Positions 1 to 8,305 of a stretch of DNA of 33,071 bases are shown piece by piece. The notes under the pieces are model-generated. The model searched no databases and was not told the origin of the DNA. It worked only from the letters and a program-made list of their open reading frames with translations. The stretch covers positions 1-33,071 of the forward strand of contig PBQX02000072.1 of the NCBI GenBank assembly GCA_002725175.2. The letters run 5' to 3'. This DNA is from CACKLF01 sp002725175 (GTDB taxonomy: Bacteria; Pseudomonadota; Alphaproteobacteria; Rhodobacterales; Rhodobacteraceae). Every line of letters starts with the position of its first letter. The first letter of the stretch is position 1. The position numbers and the translations under genes are program-made.

Positions 1-699
1 ATTATTCATAGTTGCCCATTCATAAACGGCAGTTTGTAAAACATTCTTATCCAAAAATACATTATAAATTTCAGGTTCTGGTTCTGGTTGTGGTTCTGGT
101 TCTGGTTCCGGTTCTGGTTGTGGTTCTGGTTCTGGTTCCGGTTCTGGTTCTATATAGCCATTATTGAGAAATACTGTATTATTTTCTATAAATTCACAAT
201 TATTATCTGCAAATTGTATTCCAGATGCATCAATTTTAATTGTATTGCTATTTTCTTGTATAAATAATGTAGACCATTCCTGACTAGTCAGAGAATCTCT
301 CACGGATGAATATAATATAATCTGATTATTGTGAATTGATGCATTCCAATTGGGTGGAACAACAATATTATCTTCGATAATATTATCTTCAAAGATTAAT
401 TTTGCTGCTGATAGAGATAATGGTGAAGTCTTATCTACTTTATATTCAGTTACATTATCGATTTGTCTGAATAGTAAAAATATGGTAGACAGTTGTGACA
501 ATTCACCTATAATATATTTAGCAAGAGATGATACACCTCCTACAAAGCTGTCATTATGTATAGTATTATATATTGGATCTGGACGATTACCACTATTATC
601 AACATCAAGATGGGAAACTAAAAAAATTAAATCCCTAAAATCGACGTTACCGTCATCATTGATGTCACCTAGCAATCCAGATGCATCGAATACTGCCAT
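1..699 (-). CDS. Modular surface-type protein, N-terminal 233 residues (dockerin-like loop, Glu-Pro linker, probable BspA repeats); runs off the window
   Basis: An uninterrupted leftward frame starts at the ATG at 699-697 and is still open at base 1. Residues 12-23 form a calcium-loop pattern (D12, N14, D16, N18, D20, D23) like the first half of a type I dockerin or EF-hand; a second related half may lie near residues 48-66. Residues 184-210 are an EPEP/QPEP linker. The last residues (LQTAVYEWATMNN) resemble the start of the DUF285/BspA-like leucine-rich repeats found in mycoplasmas and giant viruses, usually followed by a segment containing YG and W-D-S/T. No signal peptide is visible. Dockerin modules bind partner proteins and BspA repeats mediate adhesion, so a virion-surface or adhesin role is an inference. 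The same linker style occurs in the genes at 11145-15380 and 20256-26750. The BspA call rests on only about 20 residues. Confidence 0.72.
   Translation of the reverse strand, partial: MAVFDASGLLGDINDDGNVDFRDLIFLVSHLDVDNSGNRPDPIYNTIHNDSFVGGVSSLAKYIIGELSQLSTIFLLFRQIDNVTEYKVDKTSPLSLSAAKLIFEDNIIEDNIVVPPNWNASIHNNQIILYSSVRDSLTSQEWSTLFIQENSNTIKIDASGIQFADNNCEFIENNTVFLNNGYIEPEPEPEPEPQPEPEPEPEPQPEPEPEIYNVFLDKNVLQTAVYEWATMNN
70..150 (-). repeat. Glu-Pro (EPEP/QPEP) coding repeat
   Basis: A 27-codon run of six-base units read as GAA-CCA/CCG with occasional CAA, giving alternating Glu-Pro with two Gln-Pro steps. It separates the dockerin-like head from the probable BspA part and should form a stiff, extended, negatively charged spacer. 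Confidence 0.9.
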
Positions 700-726
700 A
701 TATTATTAACAATTATTTTGTATTTT

Positions 727-1095
727 TCATATTGTCGGGGGATATTTTCCTAATGGTGGCGTTGCTGCTAAAAAGGTTGCGTAAGGACTGATACCTAATG
801 TAATGTACCATTTTAAAAAGGGACTTAAATCACCACCACTAAAATTGTTTTCCGCACTTCCATAATTAAAATCAGAAATACTAATATTTTCAGAAAATAC
901 TAAATTTGTGTATGGATACTTTGGTTCCAAAAGTCCATCGTTATAAGGACTAATAGAATCAGGCAAATTTTTATACCATTTTAAAAAATGCATTAAGTCC
1001 GAATCCTGAAAATTATTTTCAGGAGTACCATAATTGAATTCAGTAACACTAATATCATTAACAAACATCGTATATGTAAAAGGTGATTGTTCCAT
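727..1095 (-). CDS. Small protein with two tandem ~45-residue repeats, unknown function
   Basis: A 122-residue protein starting at the ATG at 1095-1093. Residues about 11-52 and 67-105 are two copies of one unit: each has an F-N-Y-G-x-x-E-N-N-F core, then a D-L-x-x-F-L-K-W-Y segment and an S-P-Y ending. The copies differ at many positions, so the duplication is not recent. The protein has no signal peptide or membrane segment. It lies 27 bases upstream of the dockerin-like gene on the same strand and may be co-expressed with it. I do not recognise the repeat. The aromatic, Asn-rich core suggests a small binding module, but that is a guess. It diverges from the gene at 1179 across an 83-base AT-rich gap that must hold both promoters. 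Confidence 0.75.
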   Translation of the reverse strand: MEQSPFTYTMFVNDISVTEFNYGTPENNFQDSDLMHFLKWYKNLPDSISPYNDGLLEPKYPYTNLVFSENISISDFNYGSAENNFSGGDLSPFLKWYITLGISPYATFLAATPPLGKYPPTI

Positions 1096-1178
1096 AGACT
1101 ATTATCTAATATGGTTTTAATTTATACACGATGTACAATTAAATCTATGAATTAAAATATTTGATAATTTAAGAGATA

Positions 1179-4100
1179 ATGTATAAGTCAAATCCTTCTA
1201 AAAATTCATGGAAATATTTTTTTGGATTTAAAATACCTCAAACAGGAGGCACCGGGGAGGCCGATGTTAAACCCCCTTCAATAGTAGATATAGTTGAAGA
1301 ATTCAAGAATGGATGGTATAACAATCCCCAAACCCCCGATGCTAATGATGACACTTCGGTTCTAGAAGCAGAATATGGATATTTCAAACATAACAATCAC
1401 ACTAGTTGGTTGTTTGATATAGATACTATGCATGATACAATTAATCCTCATAAAATGCCAGTTGATAAGATTAATGATTTTCTAGTAAGAGGTGGTAATC
1501 AGAATGACATTCCAAGTGTTAACACACTTCGAGATAAAATAAAAACAGCAACAATATTGAAAAGAAATGATATTGATATATTAGATGATAAATATACAAT
1601 AGTAAAAGACTATGGTCCGGGTTCTCATTTACTGACTTTAGATTGCTTAATCGATTCTGCATCTACTCCAAGTATTAAGAAATTTTTGAAAAAGAAGGGA
1701 GATTTTTTCAATATTCAGGAAAGAGGTTCTTGTATAGACAAAAATACAACTGATGGACCAAAACCTAGAACTTTTGATTTAACACAATCAACAAAAAGTT
1801 GTGTAGACAATAATTCTTCTATTAGTGGAGTAGATATTAGTTTGTATAAATATTTAAATGGTAAATATCCCGAATTTTTCCCAGACCCAGATACGAAGCC
1901 TATTTCTAGTGAATTAAAGAACTTAATATTACTCAATTATATTTGGCAATTGAATCTATATTATTGTATTTCTAAATGTGTAGAACCTGAAAATCCATCT
2001 AAATATAGTAAAGCTTTATTAATATTGAATCGTCTTGCATTTACAGGATTTGAAAAAACTCCTGGGTCTTTTGTGCCAAAGTTTAGTTATAAAGTGGATC
2101 AATTGGTGGATTTTGAATTACCTAAAAGACTGAGTGGTCTTTCCGCAGCCATTAAGAAAATTCAGGAAACATTCTTAAATAAATTAAACCCAAAGTATGT
2201 GTCGGATGGTGATATCGGTAAATTCAAGTCACAAATCAAAGAATTAAATGAAAAAAAACAATTTGTATTTAATATATCTCAGGCGGAAGTTGCCAAACAT
2301 ATTATCAACATTTTACAAAAACGCAATCTTGATGATAATAATAATGCTTATAATGCAGCGAATATTATATCTAGAAATGATGGAGAAAATGTTAAAGATA
2401 AGGATAAAACAATCAAAGTATTAACGAATTATTATTTCAAATTTTTTGGTGAAAAAAAAGATGATTCCACTTATGTTCAATATATTTTTATGCTTCGACT
2501 TTTAAAATTTATGGGTGACCGTTCTCATATTGTAATGGCAAAGTTAGTAGAGAAAGCAAGTGGAGAAAATGATGATATTCTATCTCCGATTTTATATACT
2601 GGTGAAAGACCTTTACAAGTATCTTCGATAAATGAAGGTTTAAATACTGTTATGCAGTACGTTAGTGTTCATAATCAGTTAGATTCCCCCGCCGAACCCA
2701 AAGAATTTCTTTTTTGTAATTCTGGCTTAAAACCAAAAGAATTTAGTAAACTTGTATGTTCGAAAATAATTAGTGCATTTTGTTGGTATTATGTACAAAC
2801 ATATGGTAATGAGCCATCAGACAATTATACAATTATTAATACAATAACAAGTCCAAGTCCAAGTCATAGTATCAGTCTTAAAATTACTTTTAACAAGGAT
2901 AACATAGTTTATATTGATTTTCTTAAGGAAAAAAGTCCTGATCCTGAAAATTCAATTAAATTCTTTACAGAGGATAATCAAAAGAAAGCTTTAAGTAGAT
3001 TAGAAACTGTTAAGTTTATTAAAGGTGGTGAAGCTATTGTACAAAACAGTGATGGCTCAAGAAACAGTGATGGCTTAAGTAGTCAAATTAGTATTGAAGA
3101 TAATGTACCCACTATTTTAACAGAATTTTTCGAACAAACGCCACAATCGGATAATGATAATATTAATGATATGATTTATAAAAGTGTAAATAATTACAAT
3201 GACTATAAAGTTATAAACAACATAGAATTTGGGGATATGTTTACAGAATTTTATGAAAAGACTATAAAAAAATTAAGTGGAAAGAAGCATTTATTAGAGT
3301 TACGCCGTTGGATATTTCAAATGCTATCAATTAATGATAAGAGACCTAAAAAAAATATTACCGCAACTGAAAATAATCCTAAAGCAGCATTTTTTTATTT
3401 TTTATGTACATCAGAAGAATTTGGTCAAGGTCGTTCGACTTTATTAATTCTTAATACTTTAGAAAAAGCATTAAAACAATTAGAAATACTTTATAAGCAT
3501 AAAGATGATAATCCAAATCCATTGTTAAAACAAAAAGCGAAAAATGCATATGAAGATTTATGTGTTAAACTTTCAAGCATTAAACCCGTTGTCGATTTAT
3601 TTCATGCTGTTAATCTAAAAGTTGATATAAATAATAGTGAAATAAAAAATAAAATTAAATGTGATATTGATGATGAACGCGATTATAATAATCTTGATAA
3701 TGATAGTTTGAATAACAAACTTGCTGTAAGTGATTATTTATTTAATACTGGGTTCAAAAACAATTTGAATAACATACCTACTAGTGAACAGCCGCATTTA
3801 CTCACATTTAGAAAAAGTACTGGAGAATGGAACAAATATTGCTGTAATCCCACATTATTAACACGCAATGGTATTGGAAGCGATGATAATTATATGACTA
3901 GAAATCCAATTTATGAAAGTGGTACTAACGGTCAAGAGAAAATTAATAATTGTGTTGTAAATCATGATTCCCGCTTAAATATTTATAGTAAACTATTAGA
4001 TATTCGAAAGCTTTTCTATACTAGTCAATTATTCAAAACTGATTCGGCAAAAGAAGAAATCGAAAATATGCAAAAAGAGACAATTATTGAAGAAGTATGT

Positions 4101-5135
4101 TTAGATACTATGGGAGATAATTCCGAATTAATACAAGAAGTTTTATCAGATAGAAGAAATACATCCGACAGTTCTGATGTATCAGATAACTCTGAATTTG
4201 TGTTGTCAAGCGATACAAAAACAAAAATAGATGTGAACTATAAAAATCTTTTTGATAAGATTTCAGAAAACTATGACTATTATAAATCAGATGAAATCAC
4301 TTTAGATGAAAGAAAAAAGAATTTGATAGAATTAGGCAAATCTTTTTTTAGAAAAGGATATGAAATTTATAATTATTGTATATTAGGCGAAGAAGGACAA
4401 GAACCAATGGATGTGTCAACTGTGGGTGGTAATCTTAGTATGGTTGGTGGCGCATCGGGAGACCCATTAAAAGAAAGTGAATGGAGAGAAATTGGAAATC
4501 ATTTCTTGTTTAATTGTATTGTTGAATATTTAATTAATATACATTTTGAAAAATATTTGGAAGACGCGGCCGGCGCAACAATTACTAAAGATTATATTAA
4601 AGATTCTATTCCCGTTTCGCCTGGATTCTATCATTCTTCCGGATATGATTCTAAAGAATATATATATAATTTGAGGTTTGAAGATGTACCACAAGAATAT
4701 ATTGATTATGAAATTCAAACACCAATACCAAAATTATCTGATTTAAATATGTATATTGATTTATTTGATAGTCCAATATATTCATTTCCTATAACAAAAG
4801 ACTTCTCCCCTATAATTATTAGTAATGCCCAAACACAAATACAACAAAAAACAGCAGAATCAGCAGCAGAATCAGTAGCAGTACCAGCACCAGCACCAGC
4901 ACCAGCACCAGCACCAGCACCAGCACCAGCACCAGAAGAATCCCCCCAGAAAAAACAAAGAACAACATCAGCACCAGCAATAACACCACATACGCCAACA
5001 GGACAGCAAGCAGACCCCCCTGTCGGCCCTGCCGCCCCGGGGCAGGTCACCGGGTCGCCGCTACCGCGACCGGGGAGTCGTCCGCCGCCGCCACCCCGGC
5101 CGACGCCGACGAAGCTCGGGTTCGACTCGCAATAA
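1179..5135 (+). CDS. 1318-residue protein of unknown function with Pro-Ala and GC-rich proline tail
   Basis: A long hydrophilic protein rich in Asn, Asp, Lys and Ser, without signal peptide or clear membrane segment. It starts at an ATG preceded by GAGATA. A central segment near residues 440-490 contains L-K-F-M-G-D-R-S-H followed about 25 residues later by T-G-E-R-P-L. This is reminiscent of a K-x-x-G-D ... T-x-D-R-x pattern I associate with large uncharacterised algal-virus proteins, but I cannot confirm homology. Gly-rich patches (VGGNLSMVGGASG) lie near residues 1086-1100. The tail from about residue 1225 is low complexity: about nine Pro-Ala steps, a basic KKQR patch, then a GC-rich proline/arginine end from base 5016 that differs sharply in composition from the body. 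The size suggests a structural or packaged protein, which is inference only. Confidence 0.85.
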   Translation: MYKSNPSKNSWKYFFGFKIPQTGGTGEADVKPPSIVDIVEEFKNGWYNNPQTPDANDDTSVLEAEYGYFKHNNHTSWLFDIDTMHDTINPHKMPVDKINDFLVRGGNQNDIPSVNTLRDKIKTATILKRNDIDILDDKYTIVKDYGPGSHLLTLDCLIDSASTPSIKKFLKKKGDFFNIQERGSCIDKNTTDGPKPRTFDLTQSTKSCVDNNSSISGVDISLYKYLNGKYPEFFPDPDTKPISSELKNLILLNYIWQLNLYYCISKCVEPENPSKYSKALLILNRLAFTGFEKTPGSFVPKFSYKVDQLVDFELPKRLSGLSAAIKKIQETFLNKLNPKYVSDGDIGKFKSQIKELNEKKQFVFNISQAEVAKHIINILQKRNLDDNNNAYNAANIISRNDGENVKDKDKTIKVLTNYYFKFFGEKKDDSTYVQYIFMLRLLKFMGDRSHIVMAKLVEKASGENDDILSPILYTGERPLQVSSINEGLNTVMQYVSVHNQLDSPAEPKEFLFCNSGLKPKEFSKLVCSKIISAFCWYYVQTYGNEPSDNYTIINTITSPSPSHSISLKITFNKDNIVYIDFLKEKSPDPENSIKFFTEDNQKKALSRLETVKFIKGGEAIVQNSDGSRNSDGLSSQISIEDNVPTILTEFFEQTPQSDNDNINDMIYKSVNNYNDYKVINNIEFGDMFTEFYEKTIKKLSGKKHLLELRRWIFQMLSINDKRPKKNITATENNPKAAFFYFLCTSEEFGQGRSTLLILNTLEKALKQLEILYKHKDDNPNPLLKQKAKNAYEDLCVKLSSIKPVVDLFHAVNLKVDINNSEIKNKIKCDIDDERDYNNLDNDSLNNKLAVSDYLFNTGFKNNLNNIPTSEQPHLLTFRKSTGEWNKYCCNPTLLTRNGIGSDDNYMTRNPIYESGTNGQEKINNCVVNHDSRLNIYSKLLDIRKLFYTSQLFKTDSAKEEIENMQKETIIEEVCLDTMGDNSELIQEVLSDRRNTSDSSDVSDNSEFVLSSDTKTKIDVNYKNLFDKISENYDYYKSDEITLDERKKNLIELGKSFFRKGYEIYNYCILGEEGQEPMDVSTVGGNLSMVGGASGDPLKESEWREIGNHFLFNCIVEYLINIHFEKYLEDAAGATITKDYIKDSIPVSPGFYHSSGYDSKEYIYNLRFEDVPQEYIDYEIQTPIPKLSDLNMYIDLFDSPIYSFPITKDFSPIIISNAQTQIQQKTAESAAESVAVPAPAPAPAPAPAPAPAPEESPQKKQRTTSAPAITPHTPTGQQADPPVGPAAPGQVTGSPLPRPGSRPPPPPRPTPTKLGFDSQ
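3044..3079 (+). repeat. 18-base tandem duplication inside the 1318-residue gene
   Basis: The unit at 3044-3061 is repeated at 3062-3079 with one mismatch (ctcaag against cttaag). It gives two successive N-S-D-G-S/L segments and keeps the frame, so it looks like a recent slippage event in a disordered loop. Confidence 0.9.
4881..4937 (+). repeat. Pro-Ala hexanucleotide repeat
   Basis: A near-perfect run of the six-base unit CCAGCA codes for about nine alternating Pro-Ala steps in the tail of the 1318-residue protein. Such a run usually forms a flexible extended linker and is prone to length change by slippage. Confidence 0.9.
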
Positions 5136-5187
5136 TAATAATCAAAAATGTGTACAAATATTTAATTTTATTAAATAATCAGAACTA

Positions 5188-5688
5188 ATGAACAATTTAC
5201 ATTTGGTTTTAATGTGTATTTTTGTATACGTAATATTGTATATACGTTATTATTTATTCAAATTTCCGCGTGACAGTACAATTTATATTGAGGATGCACC
5301 TGTAAAGGAGTTGCGGAATGATGATAAGTTAACAATATATGAGAAGTCAGTTGAATCTGAGTTTATTGGTCAAAAGTTAAAGGAATTAAGATTGAATAGG
5401 TGTTTTTATAGTCGTGCTTTTCGTTGTACTGCTCCTAAGGACATGCAAATTGAAATATATTTGTTTCCTCCTGAAGAAACGTCATTTTTGTATCCAAATA
5501 CCCATTTGTTTAGATTGAATCAAACAAGTGAAATAAATGTATTGGAGCCTGATTTAAAAAGGCATCCTTTGTTTAAGAAATCTCAGTATGCGGATGTTCC
5601 ATTAATTGGTGGTCAATTTATTGTAATACCGAGGGGTTGGTGGTTTTACACAGATAGTCCCACAAAACTCTTAGAAATGCGTTTCTGA
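5188..5688 (+). CDS. Membrane-anchored cupin/JmjC-like protein, 166 residues
   Basis: Residues 4-25 are a hydrophobic stretch that should act as an uncleaved anchor or signal anchor. The rest is a small beta-rich domain. Its end, G-G-Q-F-I-V-I-P-R-G-W-W-F-Y near residues 141-154, resembles the closing strand of cupin/JmjC-like folds, where a GD-x-x-x-I-P-x-G-W-x-H motif carries a metal-binding His. Here that His is Phe or Tyr and no clear H-x-D pair is present, so oxygenase activity is doubtful. I read it as a catalytically dead cupin-like domain held on a membrane, perhaps a virion membrane protein. It sits 44 bases before the PCNA-like gene in a same-strand run. The fold assignment is tentative. 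Confidence 0.7.
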   Translation: MNNLHLVLMCIFVYVILYIRYYLFKFPRDSTIYIEDAPVKELRNDDKLTIYEKSVESEFIGQKLKELRLNRCFYSRAFRCTAPKDMQIEIYLFPPEETSFLYPNTHLFRLNQTSEINVLEPDLKRHPLFKKSQYADVPLIGGQFIVIPRGWWFYTDSPTKLLEMRF

Positions 5689-5731
5689 TATTTTAATCTT
5701 CCTTAGAGTAAAATCTGTAAATGTATTACTA

Positions 5732-6478
5732 ATGGTAACATTTTGTTTTGACAGTTTTGGAAAACTAAAATTAATAATTTCTAGGTTAGAGAAGCTATCG
5801 AGCGAAGTAAGTTTAAATTTATATCAAGACAGTTGTAGGTTCATATGTGATAATATTTGTTTAGAAAGTTTTAATGTGTCTGTTACGGATGGTGTTTTAC
5901 CGACAGATGGTATTTCTATAAAGATAAATTTTACGAATCTCCACAATATAACGAAGAACATTCCTGCAATAAATAGATGTTATTTAAGACTAGAAGGTAA
6001 GTTTTTATATATAATAACTGATAGTCTAAGGAAGAAGAAAAGTGTTCGACAGAATTCATGTAAAATAGCAGTTGTTAGGGAGGATATATGCCAATATGAT
6101 AATAGATTTGATGTAATAAACAAATTGGATAATATTTATAGTTCAAACAACAAAGTTTCTATGAATATTTCCAATATAATATGGAGTTTAGAGAGATTAC
6201 ATCATTGTTTTGAAAAAATGGAATTTGAATTGAATGAAGATAATATGACAATTAAAGCTAAATGTAATGAATATAAGGCGGAATCTGTTGTAAATTACCT
6301 TGATAGTTATAATATAGGTAATCATGTGTTGGATGTAACTAGCGCTTCTGTAATAAAAAGATTCTGGTTGTTAGAGTTAGCTGCTTCAAATTGTAAATTT
6401 TTTATAGATCCAAAAAGTCTAGAGGTATGTGTAAGTTCAAAATCTGAAGATGAAAATATATTAATATTTCTGGATTAA
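5732..6478 (+). CDS. Probable divergent PCNA-like sliding clamp
   Basis: A 248-residue protein, close to the 250-260 residues of eukaryotic and viral PCNA. The pattern fits the two-domain clamp fold. The first half begins with a helix (residues about 10-25), then strands with an N-L-Y-Q-D-S-C-R-F segment where PCNA has its V-x-D-x-x-G-I hairpin, and an I-S-I-K-I-N-F-T-N-L segment like the PCNA strand and helix at residues 65-80. The second half repeats the layout, ending with F-F-I-D-P-K and a strand near the C terminus. Clamps tether DNA polymerase and other enzymes to DNA. The sequence is too divergent for certainty and lacks an obvious interdomain loop motif. Giant viruses often carry more than one PCNA-like gene, and a divergent copy may serve late transcription or repair. 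Structure prediction would settle this. Confidence 0.6.
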   Translation: MVTFCFDSFGKLKLIISRLEKLSSEVSLNLYQDSCRFICDNICLESFNVSVTDGVLPTDGISIKINFTNLHNITKNIPAINRCYLRLEGKFLYIITDSLRKKKSVRQNSCKIAVVREDICQYDNRFDVINKLDNIYSSNNKVSMNISNIIWSLERLHHCFEKMEFELNEDNMTIKAKCNEYKAESVVNYLDSYNIGNHVLDVTSASVIKRFWLLELAASNCKFFIDPKSLEVCVSSKSEDENILIFLD

Positions 6479-6498
6479 AGAATATATTTAGATATATT

Positions 6499-6957
6499 AT
6501 GAACCGCGGAGGTAAAAGCAATATAACAATAAGTCCAAAAATATGGGGTCCACCATTATGGGACATACTTCATTACATAACATTTATGTATGATCCTAAG
6601 AATTCGATACATGTAAATAGACTATTTACTTATCATTTACCGAATTTAATGCCATGCAGCTCATGTCGTGAAAATTATAAAAAACATATACAAAAATATC
6701 CGATACGACTTGAAAGTCGCGATAGTCTTAGTAAATGGCTAGTAAGAGTACATAATGATACAAACAAGCGTTTGAGTAAAAAAATAGTTAAATATTCTGA
6801 TGTAAAGAGGCGTTATACTGTTTCTTCCGCAAAAGATAGAGTTAATAGAAATTTTTTTAGATGGGCGCAAATAATGCGTGAATATGTTGTATTTGGCTCT
6901 CCTCGCATTCAACGAAGTTATAGTATTCTAATGTCTTATGTAACGACAAAAATCTAA
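6499..6957 (+). CDS. Erv1/Alr-family FAD-linked thiol oxidase
   Basis: This enzyme makes disulphide bonds in virion proteins during assembly in the cytoplasm, using FAD and passing electrons to oxygen. The 152-residue length fits the viral E10R/Erv1 family. W-G-P-P-L-W-D near residues 16-22 matches the family's opening helix, C53-S-S-C56 is the redox-active CxxC next to the flavin, and V-H85-N86-D-T-N-K-R-L is the FAD-binding H-N-x-x-N-x-x-L element. The tail after residue 100 is basic and specific to this protein. No signal peptide is present, as expected for a cytosolic virus-factory enzyme. It follows the PCNA-like gene by 20 bases. This is one of the most reliable calls in the window and a core giant-virus gene. 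Confidence 0.9.
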   Translation: MNRGGKSNITISPKIWGPPLWDILHYITFMYDPKNSIHVNRLFTYHLPNLMPCSSCRENYKKHIQKYPIRLESRDSLSKWLVRVHNDTNKRLSKKIVKYSDVKRRYTVSSAKDRVNRNFFRWAQIMREYVVFGSPRIQRSYSILMSYVTTKI

Positions 6958-7014
6958 AACAATATGTATAAGATAGAAATTAGTATTAAGTATATGACTT
7001 GAATATTAACTGAT

Positions 7015-7329
7015 ATGAATGTAATAACGAATCATAATAACAATATGTCTGGTTTGTTTACAATATTTCGTAAAAATAAAAACTATAACACCGGCTATTC
7101 AAGATTGACGCGTCAACTAATGATGCATGTATTTATCCCCACAATATTTTTGCTGATATTGCTAATCATAGGAATATGTATAATTTTTAGGCGCGTTGCC
7201 CGCACTCGACGTGTCGCGGTCGACAAAAGATTTTTATTACGTTGTATGCTGATGTCATATATTTTATATGTTCTTTTGAAGGAAGTATTTATAATCTTAT
7301 ATCTAATGTATTTTATACTTACAATTTGA
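7015..7329 (+). CDS. Small two-pass membrane protein
   Basis: A 104-residue protein with hydrophobic segments near residues 37-59 and 74-103, separated by a strongly basic loop (R-R-V-A-R-T-R-R-V-A-V-D-K-R). That loop is coded by a short GC-rich island (about 7190-7222) unlike the rest of the gene. A second ATG at residue 11 (base 7045) is a possible alternative start. The basic loop is likely on the cytosolic or virion-interior side. No family is recognised. It ends 5 bases before the end of the convergent methyltransferase gene. The 13 bases at 6997-7009, upstream of the start, also occur upstream of the gene at 29928. Confidence 0.65.
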   Translation: MNVITNHNNNMSGLFTIFRKNKNYNTGYSRLTRQLMMHVFIPTIFLLILLIIGICIIFRRVARTRRVAVDKRFLLRCMLMSYILYVLLKEVFIILYLMYFILTI

Positions 7330-7334
7330 ATTGT

Positions 7335-8285
7335 TTATACTTTTTGGAAATATAATATATATTGATAGTGATAACCGTGTCCATTTAAGTTGGTAGAATG
7401 TTTAAGATGCATATTATATTTTCCCATTTGGTCTACAAATGTATTCATATCTATATTTTTAAGAGTATGTGTTTGGTTTCGTATGGTTGGTCTATCCTTT
7501 AAGTGAAATGATTCTTTGAAATATGCGTTATCTTTTGTTAATGAGAAATTAGAATGGTACACAAACTTTTTGAATGTAACTTTCGATTCTGTAATACGAT
7601 TTTTAACGTATTTTTGTGGATTAATTCCTAAAAATGGGGATGCTACATCTAAGATAGGATCAAATTTTTCTAAATCAACAAGGTGAACAACAAACCATCC
7701 TTTTGGTTTAAGCCATTTTTTGATATTTTTCATCAATCTATCACTATGAATATAGTAAATTGTGAAATAGTAGCACACAATATGAGTAAAGGAGGAACGC
7801 ATGAAGAGGTCATTTGTATTTATATCTTTTTTGATTAAGCGAACGTCTTGTGCATCTTCGCCAAGCCTTTTCTTAGTTTCTTTAAGCATATCCTCCGATT
7901 TGTCAAGGCCATTCAATTCCAATGTTTCAATATTTTCATTTGATAGCCATTTAAGATGGTCTGAACCACCACAACCAATATCTAGAAGATTCGCATGATT
8001 ATATTCTGTAAGGTTTGTTTGTTCAATAAGGTCTTCAATTTCGAATTGAGTTCTTGGTACAATTTGGTCTGAAATCAATGTGGAATATACTGGTGCGTAA
8101 AATGCGTCATATGGATTATGGGCTCTCAATCTTTGTACAGGTTTTTGGTCAGCGTTTTTAAATGATTCTGTCGTTCCGGCGGCGCTGCGACCGGCGCGTA
8201 TGTCGAGTACTCGTAGTACTCCAAAAATAATAATAACAACAATAGACAAAGCTATAACGATAAGTAAAAAGCGTTCAGCATTCAT
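7335..8285 (-). CDS. Membrane-anchored class I SAM-dependent methyltransferase
   Basis: Residues 5-28 are a hydrophobic N-terminal anchor. The catalytic domain follows from about residue 60. Motif I is L-L-D-I-G-C-G-G (D102 to G107), the acidic residue of motif II is probably D128 in N-G-L-D-K-S, and motif IV/post-motif elements appear as F-T-H-I-V-C-Y-Y and L-K-P-K-G-W-F-V-V-H. These are the standard SAM-binding parts of a Rossmann-fold methyltransferase. The substrate cannot be read from the sequence: a protein, lipid or small molecule at a membrane are all possible. The linker between anchor and domain contains A-G-R-S-A-A-G-T-T, coded by a GC-rich island (about 8165-8210). It ends the leftward run 8306-9807 and lies 20 bases after the next gene's stop. 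Confidence 0.85.
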   Translation of the reverse strand: MNAERFLLIVIALSIVVIIIFGVLRVLDIRAGRSAAGTTESFKNADQKPVQRLRAHNPYDAFYAPVYSTLISDQIVPRTQFEIEDLIEQTNLTEYNHANLLDIGCGGSDHLKWLSNENIETLELNGLDKSEDMLKETKKRLGEDAQDVRLIKKDINTNDLFMRSSFTHIVCYYFTIYYIHSDRLMKNIKKWLKPKGWFVVHLVDLEKFDPILDVASPFLGINPQKYVKNRITESKVTFKKFVYHSNFSLTKDNAYFKESFHLKDRPTIRNQTHTLKNIDMNTFVDQMGKYNMHLKHSTNLNGHGYHYQYILYFQKV

Positions 8286-8305
8286 TAGTCTTTCTATTTA
8301 TTTTT

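Noticed and set aside
350..709. Plus-strand frame of 119 residues
   Set aside because: It is the opposite-strand shadow of the dockerin-like gene at 1-699, whose motif content and linker are clearly meaningful.
4715..5050. Minus-strand frame rich in Gly-Ala
   Set aside because: It is the reverse reading of the Pro-Ala repeat in the 1318-residue gene; repeats keep all frames open.
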